Of a stretch of DNA of 46,637 nucleotides, positions 23,903 to 33,800 are shown one piece after another. The stretch lies in contig DATBHZ010000059.1 in assembly GCA_036557185.1 (NCBI GenBank), positions 1 through 46,637 of the forward strand, read 5' to 3'. Source of the stretch: DATBHZ01 sp036557185 (GTDB lineage Bacteria; Actinomycetota; Acidimicrobiia; IMCC26256; JAENVU01). How positions within the stretch are numbered: the stretch's first letter is position 1; each line of letters starts with the position of its first letter. The notes below the pieces were generated by a model. The model made no database searches. It was given only the letters and a program-made list of their open reading frames with translations, and was not told the DNA's origin. A program made the translations under genes and the position numbers.

Positions 23903-24558
23903 CGCTCCCCCGCTCCCGCCCGCAGCCGCTTCGCAGGAGCTCCGACCCAGACCTCGTTGTCGGGGATGTCACGGAGCACGACGGACCCGAGCCCGACGGT
24001 CGAGCCGCGCCCGACGACAACTCCCTCACGGATCAGCGCGCCCGCTCCCACGTAGGCACACGACTTGATCGACACACCGCCCGACACGCACACGCCCGCG
24101 CCGAACGTCACACAATCGCCGATCTCGTTGTCGTGCGTGAACACACACCCCGGCATGACGACCGCGTGATCGCCGACCGAAACGTCGGCCGTCATGACGA
24201 CACCGGCGAGCACGATCGAACCCGCTCCGAGTGTCGCGGTTGCGGCGAGGTGGGCGCCCGGGTGCACGAGGGTCGCGTATCGCTCTGGCGAGAGGCCGAG
24301 CCGCTCCGCAACCGTGTGACGCACCGATGGCCGCGTGGGGCTCGCGATGGCGAGCACGAGCTGGGCATCAGGATGGTCGTGGAGCGACGCGAGATCCCCG
24401 AGGACCGGCAAGCCCGAGACCTCGGAACCGTGCAACGCCTCGCTGTCGTCGAGGAAGCCGAGGAGCTTCCACGTCGGCTCGACGGCGTTGATGGCCCGCA
24501 CCGCCTCGGCGGTCTCCCTCCCGAGACCCCCGGCACCGGCGATGAGCAGCGCCCTCAC
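23899..24558 (-). CDS. NeuD/PglD-family sugar O/N-acyltransferase
   Basis: A 219-residue acetyltransferase of the NeuD/PglD family. Residues 1-90 form the N-terminal Rossmann-like sugar-nucleotide domain (LLIAGAGGLGRETAEAV at 4-20, LLGFLDD at about 32-38). From about 95 on, hexapeptide repeats form a left-handed beta-helix (TATLGAGSIVLAGVV, HDNEIGDCVTFGAGV, IGDCVTFGAG), ending in the usual VWVGAPAKRL. In PglD the conserved histidine before the repeats is catalytic; a candidate here is the H in FTHDNEIGD. It would acetylate an amino sugar made by the adjacent DegT aminotransferase, by analogy with PglE/PglD. GTG 24558 overlaps the stop of that gene. Confidence 0.88.
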   Translation of the reverse strand: MRALLIAGAGGLGRETAEAVRAINAVEPTWKLLGFLDDSEALHGSEVSGLPVLGDLASLHDHPDAQLVLAIASPTRPSVRHTVAERLGLSPERYATLVHPGAHLAATATLGAGSIVLAGVVMTADVSVGDHAVVMPGCVFTHDNEIGDCVTFGAGVCVSGGVSIKSCAYVGAGALIREGVVVGRGSTVGLGSVVLRDIPDNEVWVGAPAKRLRAGAGER

Positions 24559-25727
24559 GGCCGGCCGACGCGCGCGGCGCCGTGCAGCGCCTCGACCACC
24601 CGATCCTGATCGTGCTCGGTCATGTCGTGGAACATCGGCAGGATGATCGAGCCGTCGGTGAGGCGCTCCGTGTTCGGCAACGGTCCGTGTGGCTCCTGCG
24701 CGTACGCGGGCTCACGGTGTGACGCCATGATCCCGCGCCGCGCGGAGACGCCGACGTCGAGCAGCTGCTGGAGCAGCTCGTTCCGCGACACGGGAAAGTC
24801 CTCGGGCAGGAGTCCCCAGAACGACTGGAAGTTCGTCGTTCCCCATGAAGGGTCGGCGACGAGTGCCAGCCCGTCGATGTCGGCAAGAGCGTCGTGGTAC
24901 CGAGCGGCGAGCGCGCGACGCCGCGCGACGATCTCCTCGAGACGACCGAGCTGCACGATCCCGATCGCGGCCTGCACATCCGTCATCCTGTAGTTGAATC
25001 CCGTCTCGACGTACTCCTCGAGCACCACCGAGCTGCTCGCGTGGCGGTCGGAGGCGCTGACGCTCATCCCGTGCTCGCGTAGACGGCGCAGACGCGCCGC
25101 CCAGTCCGACCGCGGTGTGCAGACCATGCCGCCTTCGCCGGTCGTGATGACCTTGCGCGGATGGAAGGAGAACGCCACGAGATCCGAGTGCCCACCGATC
25201 GGCTCGCCGTGATAGCGGGCACCGATGGCGCAGGCTGCATCCTCGATGACGAGCACCCCGCGGGCGTCGCACAACCGGTGGATCACCTCGATGTCGGCCG
25301 GAACACCGCCTTGGTGCACGAGGATGACGGCTCGCGTCCGGGCCGTCATCACCTCCCCGATGGTGTCGGCCGTGAGGTTGCCGGTCGCGAGATCGACGTC
25401 CGCGAACACGGGGCGGGCGCCCGTGTAGCGGACCACGTTGGCGGTCGCGATGAACGAGAGCGACGGGACGATCACCTCGTCGCCCTGCGCGACCTCCGCG
25501 ACCACGAGCGCGAGGTGCAGACCGGTCGTGCACGACGACACCGCCACGCCGTCACCGGCCCCGACCGCCTCTGCCACGGCACGCTCGAACGCCGCAACCC
25601 GCGGGCCTTGCGCGACCCAACCGCTCGCTACGGCGTCTGCGGCGGCCTGGGCTTCCTCCGGCCCGAGCCACGGCCGCATGACCGGAACGGTCGGAGTGAT
25701 CTCGGCGGCGTGTGGCGACGTGCTCAC
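24555..25727 (-). CDS. DegT/DnrJ/EryC1 aminotransferase, perosamine-synthetase-like
   Basis: A 390-residue PLP-dependent sugar aminotransferase. PVMRPWLGPEEAQAAADAVASGWVAQGP (15-42), SSCTTGLHLAL (64-74), EDAACAIGA (162-170) and the PLP lysine K192 in FSFHPRKVITTGEGG place it with RfbE/PglE-type enzymes that aminate C4 of 4-keto-6-deoxy sugars. FNYRMTDVQAAIGI also fits. Its neighbour, a NeuD/PglD-like acyltransferase, would acetylate the product. No 4,6-dehydratase with typical features is obvious nearby, although the SDR protein upstream could supply the substrate. The GTG at 25727 overlaps the stop of the SDR gene; an earlier in-frame start at 25754 would overlap it by more. Confidence 0.9.
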   Translation of the reverse strand: MSTSPHAAEITPTVPVMRPWLGPEEAQAAADAVASGWVAQGPRVAAFERAVAEAVGAGDGVAVSSCTTGLHLALVVAEVAQGDEVIVPSLSFIATANVVRYTGARPVFADVDLATGNLTADTIGEVMTARTRAVILVHQGGVPADIEVIHRLCDARGVLVIEDAACAIGARYHGEPIGGHSDLVAFSFHPRKVITTGEGGMVCTPRSDWAARLRRLREHGMSVSASDRHASSSVVLEEYVETGFNYRMTDVQAAIGIVQLGRLEEIVARRRALAARYHDALADIDGLALVADPSWGTTNFQSFWGLLPEDFPVSRNELLQQLLDVGVSARRGIMASHREPAYAQEPHGPLPNTERLTDGSIILPMFHDMTEHDQDRVVEALHGAARVGRP

Positions 25728-26704
25728 GGGTTCTCCTGCTCGGCTCGCCACCATGCGACGAGCGCTCGGAGACCATCGTCAAGCCCCACCTCGGCCTTGA
25801 ACCCGAGGTCGCGCTCGGCGGCGCCGGTGTCCGCGAGCCGCCTCGGGACTGCGTTCACGCCGCGCTCGGGACCGAACTCCGGCTGGAGATCCCGGCGGTC
25901 CATCACACGAAGCAGCGCCTCGGCGAGTTGCAGCAAGCTGGTCTCGGTTCCGCTCGCCACGTTGTACACGCGGTCGGTGATCGCCGACTCCGCGGCCAGG
26001 ATGTTCGCCCGCGCGATGTCGTCCACGAACACGAAGTCCATCGTCTGGGACCCGTCACCCAAGATGAGCGGCGGAACACCCGCGGCGATGCGCTCCATCC
26101 AGCGCACGAGCACCTCGGTGTACACGCCGTAGATGTCCATGCGAGGCCCGTAGACGTTGAAGTAACGAAGGGCCACGTAGTCCATTCCGTACATGTCGTG
26201 GAAGCTCCGCAAGAGGCCCTCGTTGAACACCTTTGCGGCGCCGTAGAGCGTGCGGTTGTCGTACGGATGCTGGGACTCGGGGGTCGGGAACTGCTCCGCG
26301 AGCCCGTAGACGGACGCCGAGGATGCTGCGACCGTGCGGGGCACCTCGGCGCGCACCGCCGCCTCGAGGATGTCGAACGTCCCGTCGACGAGCACCTCGA
26401 GCGCCAACCGCGGCTCCTCCGCACACTGCGTGATCCGGATCGCGGCCTGATGGAAGAGGACGTCGACGCCCTCCATCGCGCGCGCGACGAGGTCGCGATC
26501 GCGAATGTCACCTTCGACGAGCTGTACGGGACCGTCGACGAGCGCTCGTTGGAGGTTGGCGACCCGTCCACGCACCAAGTTGTCCAGTACGACGATCTCG
26601 CCGACGCCGAGGTCGACGAGCTGGTCCGTGATGGTGGAACCGACGACGCCGGCTCCACCGGTGACCATCACGCGCTTGCCGGACCAGAACTGCGGCGTCG
26701 GCAT
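25724..26704 (-). CDS. NAD-dependent epimerase/dehydratase (extended SDR)
   Basis: A 326-residue extended short-chain dehydrogenase that acts on nucleotide sugars. The Rossmann motif GGAGVVGS is at 16-23, followed by the acidic end of strand 2 (VVLDNL), the segment SSASVYG with the catalytic serine, and the YGAAK pair (YX3K, about 155-159). YFNVYGPRMD and the C-terminal DFVFVDDIARANI are typical. Resemblance is to UDP-glucose/UDP-GlcNAc 4-epimerases and related enzymes; whether it epimerises or dehydrates is not resolved. The ATG at 26704 shares a base with the stop of the Gfo/Idh/MocA gene (TGATG). The reaction may feed the adjacent aminotransferase. Confidence 0.88.
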   Translation of the reverse strand: MPTPQFWSGKRVMVTGGAGVVGSTITDQLVDLGVGEIVVLDNLVRGRVANLQRALVDGPVQLVEGDIRDRDLVARAMEGVDVLFHQAAIRITQCAEEPRLALEVLVDGTFDILEAAVRAEVPRTVAASSASVYGLAEQFPTPESQHPYDNRTLYGAAKVFNEGLLRSFHDMYGMDYVALRYFNVYGPRMDIYGVYTEVLVRWMERIAAGVPPLILGDGSQTMDFVFVDDIARANILAAESAITDRVYNVASGTETSLLQLAEALLRVMDRRDLQPEFGPERGVNAVPRRLADTGAAERDLGFKAEVGLDDGLRALVAWWRAEQENP

Positions 26705-27807
26705 CAGTGATAGTCCTCGAGGGGCACGGTCGCGCCGTCCTGCGCCAGGCTGCGCGAAGCCGCCTCGAGCATCTGCAGCACGCGCAGCCCGGACGCGCCG
26801 TCGGTCAGAGGTGTGCGCTGTTCACGGATCGAGGCAACGAGCTCGCCGACCACGCCTTGCAGCGCCTCGCCCTCCCCGAGCGCGGGCGCCGTCATCGCGC
26901 CGCTGCGATAGCTGATGAGCGCCTGGCGTCGCGTCTCGCTGTCATCGTCGGGATGCTCGATCCGGTCGACGCCCTTGTCGTAGATGCTCACGCGCTGCGA
27001 CGGGTTGAGGTCGTCCCACACGACCATTCTGCGGGACCCGCCGATGATCGTGGTCCTGATCTTGGTCGGGCTGAGCCAGTTCACGTGCACGTGCGCGATG
27101 GCACCGCCGCGCAACGGCAACGTGAGGTAGCCGACGCAGGCCTTGCCGGCACCGATCGGGTCCGCTCCCTGCGCGGCGACGGCGACCGGCTCGCAGCCCT
27201 CGGGCAGGACGAAGTCGAGGATGGAGAGGTCGTGCGGCGCGAGGTCCCAGAACACGTCGACGTCGGGCTGCACCAGACCGAGGTTGATCCGCACCGAATC
27301 GAAGTACTGGACGTCTCCGAGCTCGCCCCGAGCCACCAGGTCTCGGATGGCACGCACCGACGGCGTGTAGCAGTACGTGTGGTCGCACATCAGGGTGAGA
27401 CCGCGATCGGCGGCCGCATCGACGAGCAGCTTCGCCTCCTCGACCGACGGCGCCAGCGGCTTCTCGATGAGCACGTGCTTGCCCGCAGCGAAGCAGGCCA
27501 TGGCCACGTCGAGGTGCGTTCCCGCGGGCGTCGCGATGGCGACGGCCTCGACTGTGGCGTCAGCGAGGACCTGGTCGAGGGAGTCGGTCGCTCCCACGGT
27601 GCTCGACCTGCCCACGGTCTGCCGGGCGCGCTCCGCGTCCATGTCGCACACCCACCGCAGGTCGCACTCGGGGTGCGCTCCGAAGTTGCGGACCAGGTTG
27701 GGGCCCCAGTACCCCGCCCCGACGACAGCGACGCCGACCGGCGCACGCCCGACTCCGGGCTCGGCCCGCGCTCCTGAGAGCACCTCTCGAGTCGGTTGCG
27801 CGGTCAT
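26704..27807 (-). CDS. Gfo/Idh/MocA oxidoreductase, possible WbpB-type 3-dehydrogenase
   Basis: A 367-residue NAD(P)-dependent oxidoreductase. The Rossmann motif VVGAGYWGPNLVRNF starts near residue 28, the conserved EKPLA block is near 115, and DHTYCY follows. Then come WDLAPHDLSILDFVL and the C-terminal beta-sheet substrate domain. In the Wbp pathway a Gfo/Idh/MocA enzyme (WbpB/WlbA) oxidises C3 of UDP-GlcNAcA before amination and acetylation. The operon also holds WbpE- and WbpD-like genes, so that role is plausible. The ATG at 27807 is preferred over a start at 27819. It lies 45 nt after the giant secreted-protein gene with no terminator visible, so read-through from the upstream genes is likely. 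Confidence 0.87.
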   Translation of the reverse strand: MTAQPTREVLSGARAEPGVGRAPVGVAVVGAGYWGPNLVRNFGAHPECDLRWVCDMDAERARQTVGRSSTVGATDSLDQVLADATVEAVAIATPAGTHLDVAMACFAAGKHVLIEKPLAPSVEEAKLLVDAAADRGLTLMCDHTYCYTPSVRAIRDLVARGELGDVQYFDSVRINLGLVQPDVDVFWDLAPHDLSILDFVLPEGCEPVAVAAQGADPIGAGKACVGYLTLPLRGGAIAHVHVNWLSPTKIRTTIIGGSRRMVVWDDLNPSQRVSIYDKGVDRIEHPDDDSETRRQALISYRSGAMTAPALGEGEALQGVVGELVASIREQRTPLTDGASGLRVLQMLEAASRSLAQDGATVPLEDYH

Positions 27808-27852
27808 GGCGCGGACCACCCACGTCTCACCACTATCAGGCTACCGGCGTCG

Positions 27853-30800
27853 CTATCGGTAATAGGTCAAGCTGATCGAGCTCAGGTTGGGCGAGCTCCC
27901 GTCGGTGGCCTGGCTCATCGTGATCTGGTACTGCGCGTAGCGTGCGTTGGCCCCGACGCTCCCTCCCGAGGTGATCGGCGTGAAGGCCGTCCAACTCGCA
28001 TTGGGGGTCGACACGTTGCCTGTGCGCACGCTCACCGTGACACCGGAACCGGCAGGCAGGCTCGCCACCCAGCTCACGACGTCCCAGTTCGAGGCCTGGC
28101 CGGCGTCGAGCACCCGCGACGTGAACGTCCCGGTCGAGGCGTACGGGCCCATGCGCATCCACGAGGACACGAGCTTCTGACCGAGCAGGCCCGAGTCCTG
28201 CAGCAGCAACGACATCGGCGTCGTCACGTTGAGGTTGTGGGTCGCGACCGTCGCGCCGTCGACCTTGTACACGACCTTGCCGGCGGTCCACTCGATGCGG
28301 AACGTGTGGACTCCGTCCAGGTACGTCGTGCCGAGGCTCGTCTCCGTCGAGGAGCTGCCGTTGACCTCGGTCCGTGCGTAGAGGCGGCCGTCGCTCTTGG
28401 TCTGGAAGATCGCCCACGGCGAGCCCGTCGACAAGTTGGTCCCGAACCCGCCGGACTGGTTCGCCGTGTTCGAGCGGAAGTTGGCCGAGAACTCCAGCCA
28501 ACGACCCTGCGAGAACGTGGCGGTCGTCGACGCGCGTGTGCCGTCGACCGAGATGTTGCCCCCGGAGACGGTGGTGGACTGCAGGAAGGGCGCGACGTTC
28601 GTGCTCGTCCACCCGCTCGGCAGCGCGGTGCCGCCGAACTCGGAGCCGGCGGTGGGTGCGAGCTGCACCTCGCCGTCACCGGTCCCGGCGATGTACGAGC
28701 CGGCGCCGAGCGTCCCGGCCGCGAAGTTCGCGGTCGTGCTGTCGGTGACCGTGCTCGTGGTCCGGGTGGTGAACGTCCACGACGACGGGCTCATCGTGTT
28801 GCCCGCGAGGTCCTTGGCCCCTGACACCGTGGCGGTGTACGTGGTCCCCTGCGCGAGCGCGGCGTTGGGTGTGAACTTCGCCGTGTTCGAGGGGGCATCG
28901 TACGAGACGGTGCCGGAGATGTTGGTGCTCCCCTGCTTGAGCGTGAACGCGATCGTGCCCGCCTGGACCGGCTCCGAGAACGTGGCTGTCGGCGCCGTGT
29001 TCGTGGGCTGCGCGGTCGCCCCGTTCGCAGGTGTGCGAGCGCTGATGGTCGGCGGCGTGGAGTCGCCCGTCGTGAACGACCACGACGTCGGGGCCATCGT
29101 GTTGCCCGCCGTGTCCTGTGCACCGGACACAGTCGCCGTCAGCGTTGCCCCGTTCGGCAACGACGCAGTCGGTGTCAAGGTTGCGGTGCGGCTCGCCGAG
29201 TCGTACGACACGGAGCCGGGGATGTTGGTGGCTCCCTCAGCCAGCGTGAACGCGATGGTTCCCGCCTGCACGGGCTCCGAGAACGTTGCCGTCGGCTTGG
29301 TCGTCGACGGCTGGTTCGTCGCGCCGTTCGCCGGCGTGGTCGCCGTGACGGTCGGCGCGATGAAGTCGCCCGTGGTGAACGACCACTGGCTCGTGCTCGC
29401 GAGGTTGTTACCGGCGAGATCCTGGCCGGCGGTCACGGCCGCCGTGTACGAGGTTCCGCTCGCGAGCGGCGCGTCCGGTGTGAACGTCGCCGTCTTCGAG
29501 GTCTCGTCGTAGCTGGTCGTCCCGGTCACTGCGCCCGAGGGCCCGGTGAGGCTCATGGCGACAGTGTCGCCCTGCATGGACTCGGAGAACGTGGCCGCAG
29601 GGGCCGTGTTGGCGGGTTGACCGGTCGTACCGTTCGCCGGGCTCTGTGCGGTGACGGTCGGCGGTGTCGTGTCGGCCGTCGTGAACGACCAGGCCGTGGG
29701 GGCCATCACGTTCCCGGCCGTATCGGACGCGCCGCCCACGACCGCGGTGTAGGTCGTCTGCTCGGCCAGCTGGCCGGACGGCGTGAACGTCGCAGTCCGC
29801 GTCGAGGGGTCGTACGAGACGTTGCCGCCGATCTGGTTCCCTTCCGCGACCTCCACGTTCATGGACAACGTGCCCGGCTGGATGTCCTCCGACAACGTGG
29901 CGGTCACGGTCGTGTTGCGCGCGACACCCGTTGCCCCCGGCGCCGGCGTCTGGGCGGTGATCTGCGGTGGCGTGTAGTCACCCGTGGTGAAGGACCACGT
30001 GAACGGTGTCGTCTGCACGTTGCCCGCGTTGTCCCGCTCACTGACCACCGAGATCGTGTACGTGGTCAGGCTCGCCAACCCGGCAGCCGGGTGGAACGTC
30101 AACGTCCGGCTCGACGTGTCGTACGTCGTGTTGCCCGGGATCTTGACCCCGTCCGGACCCTTGAGGTTGATCGACGGCGTGTTCGCGTTGATCGGCTCGC
30201 TGAAGGTCATGGTCGGAGCGACGCTCAGCAGCACGTTCGTCGAGCCGTCGGCCGGTGTCACGGCCGTGACCGTCGGAGCGATGACGTCGGCGATGCCGAA
30301 GATCCACGACGTCGTGCCGGCCATGGTGTTCCCGGCGAGGTCCTTCGCGCCGGTGACCGAGGCCGTGTAGACGGTCGAGGACGCCAGCGGCGCGCTCGGA
30401 GCGAACGTCGCGGTGTGCGTCGAGTCGTCGTAGCTGACCGTGCCCGCGACCTGGTTGTTGGCGGAGTCCTTCAGGGTGAACCCGATCGTGGCGGGCTGCA
30501 CGGACTCCGAGAAGGTGACCGTGGGCTGCGTGGTGACCGGGAGGTTCGCGGTGTTGTTCGGAGGCGTGAACGCCTTGACCGTCGGGGCCACGATGTCCTG
30601 CGTCGTGAAGGACCACGTCTGCGGAGCCATCACGTTCTCCGACAGGTCGCGCGCGCCGCTGAGCGTTGCCGCGTAGGTGGTCGTGCTCGTCAACGGCGCC
30701 GTGGGCGTGAACGTGAACTGTCTGGTCGTGATGTTGTACGTCTTCGTTCCCGCGATCGGCTTGTTCGCCGGGTCGCGCAAGGTGAACGCGATCGAGCTCG

Positions 30801-33800
30801 GCTGGACCGGCTCGCTGAACGTGGTCGTCACCGTGCCCGCCACGGGCACCGCCGTGGCGCCCGGTGCCGGCGTGGTGCCGGCGGTAGTGGGCGGCGTCAC
30901 GTCGGGCGGGCCCGAGCCGTCGGGCTGGAAGACCACGTCGACCCAGTAGTTCGCCGCGCTGCCGCTGCTGGACGGGAACACGGTGTTCGCGTTGTAGAGG
31001 AAGGACCCGCTGAACCCGTCGAGCCCGTTGGGCAATGCGTGGACGGGTGAGTTATCCACCCCTGTTGACGCGAAGTAGCTCGGGCTGTACGAGTAGTGGC
31101 CCTTCGGGGCGTGGTAGGACGCGACGTAGGTGGTGTTCGCGGAGATCGCGACCGGGTTGCTGAACAGGACCGTCTGCCAACCGCTCGCCGTCTCGTTCGT
31201 GAACGTCGCGGTGGCGAGCTGCTGCCCGGTGTTCGTCCAGAGCGAGCCGGTGTGCGTCCCGATGTTGCCCGCGCCCTTGTAGAACTTGACACCCTGCACG
31301 ACCCCGCTGACATCCGTACGGAAGCGGAAGCCGAGCTCCACGGTCGCACCGTCGCTTGCCGCCGGCGTCACGGGGAGCTGGTCGCTCGGGAACACCGAGC
31401 ACGGGCACGCGTTTCTGCCGCTCAGCTGGAAGGTCCACGACGTCGTACCTGCCAGCACGTTGCCGGACGGGTCCTGTGCATTCGAGACGCTCGCCGTGTA
31501 GGTGCCGCCGTCAGGGAACGGGTTCGTGGGGTTGAAGGTCGCTGTCCGCGTGTCGGAGTCGTAGGCGACCGTGCCCGGCACGGGGTTGTTCGACGCGTCG
31601 GTGACCACGAACGAGAGCTGGCTCGCGACGATCGGCTCGTTGAACGTGACCGTCGGTCGCGTGGACGACGGCGCGTTGGTCACGCCAGGCGTCGGCGTCT
31701 TGGAGACGATCGCGGGCGGGAGCGTGTCCGGGACGAACACGGTGTCGACCCAGTAGTTCGTCGAGTTGAAGCCCGTGGTCGGGAACGCGGTTCCGTTCTT
31801 GTAGACGAACGCGCCGTCCGGTCCGTCGACCCCGTCCTGCAGCGCGTGGAGTGGAGAATTGTCAACACCTGTTGTCTTGAAGTAGTTCGCGTCGGACGCG
31901 TACCCGCCGGACGGCGCGTGGTACGACACCACATAGGTGGTGTTCGCCGTCACCTGGACCGGGTTCGCGAACTGGACCTGCTGCCATCCGGTCGCGGTCT
32001 CGTTCGTGAACGTCGCGGTCGCGAGGAGCTGACCCGAGTTCGTCCAGAGCGAGCCGGTGTGCGTTCCGGTGTTGCTCGCACCCTTGTAGAACCGAACCCC
32101 GGTGATGTAGCCGTCCGCGTCGGCTCGGAATCGCATTCCGAGCTCGACCGAGCCGTGGTCCGTGGTGCTCGCCGTCACCGGCGTGGCAGAGCTCGGCCAC
32201 ACCGTGCACGGGCAGGTCTTGATGCCGCCCGTGGTGAACGACCACGAGATCGGCGCGGCGACCGTGCCGGCCGAGTCCTTCGCTCCGGAGACGCTCGCCG
32301 TGATGCTCACGCCCGAGGGCAGCAGCTGCGTCGGCTGGAAGGTCGCGGTGTGCGTGGGCGCGTCGTATGCCGTCGTCCCGGCGATCGGACCACTGGGACC
32401 GGTCAGGGTGAAGTTGATCGTGCTCGGCTGCACCGGCTTGCTGAAGACGGCCGTCGGCTGCGTCGAGATCGGGACCCCCGTCGAGCCGTCGGTCGGCGTG
32501 ACCGCCGAGACGGTCGGCGTGCTCGTGTCCTGCGTGAAGACGACGTCGACGTAGTAGTTGGTCGACTGGAACGAGTTGTTGGGGAAGATCGTGCTCGCGC
32601 CGTACCGATAGACGCCGTTCGTCCCGTCGAACATCGGAGCGTGCAGCGGCGCGGCGTCGCGGACCGGGATCGCCTGGATGCCCGGTGGCGGACCCGCCGA
32701 GAAGTAGTACGGAGTCGTCGCGTAACCACCAGTGGGCGCGTGGTACGACGCGACGTACGTCGTGCCTGCAGAGACGGCAACCGGGGTCGGGAAGGTGACG
32801 GTCTGCCAACCCGAAGCCGTCTCGTTCGTGAACGTGGCGCTCGACAGCAGCGTGCCGGTCGAGGTCCACAGGGAGCCGGTGTGTGTCCCGTTGTTGCTCG
32901 GGCCCTTGTAGAAGCGGATGCCGGTCACCAAGCCGTCGACGTCCGCGGTCCACTTGACGCCGAGCTCCACCGATGCAGGATCGGAGGCCGACGCGTTCGT
33001 AGGCGTGGACGTCGTGAACAGCGAGCACGGGCACCCGACGGCGACGGTCGGAGAGACGGTCGCCGGCGAGCCGAGGTTGGCGCTGTCGTCGGTGGCGCGC
33101 GCCTCGATCGTCGCAGGACCGAGATTCGCGGGCACCCACTGGTACGTCCAGTTGCTCGTGCCGGACGCGGGGTGCCAGGTGGAGCCCCCGTCGACCGAGA
33201 CCTCGACGCCCGCAACAACGCCGCCGCCCGCGTCAGTGGCGGTCCCGCTGATCGTGATGGGGCTTCCGGTCTGCACGGTCGCGCCGTCGGACGGCGTCGT
33301 GATCGCGGTGGTCGGCGCCGTGTTGTCGGTCGACTGCGTCGCCGGGACGAGACCGTCCTGCAGGGTCGTGGGCTGTACGCCCATGTCGGCGAGCAGGTTC
33401 ACCGTCGCCTGTTGCATCCGGACGTCCGGGAGCCGCTGCGGGTCGAGACCCCACGACCACTGCACGGTGCCGGCCGAGAACACGAGCGCGCCGCTCGCGG
33501 CCTTGTACAGCGTCATGTTGTGCGTCGCGGTGCCTGCCCCGTAGAACGAGCCGTAGTCCTGGATGAGGAAGCCGCTGGGTACCGTGACCTGGGTCGAGGA
33601 GAGGTCGAACAGGCCGGCGGGACGGAATCCGTTGTCGAGGTCGGAGTTCCACTCGTACCCGAGGGTCCCTGCCGGGAACGTCACGGACTGGCCGGGTGCG
33701 AGCGCGGCGACGTCTGTGTTGCGCCAGAACCTCAGCTTCGAGAATTGGTCACCGACGGTGATCGAGTCGGTACGGGTGCCGTTGACGGTGAAGATCGTTC

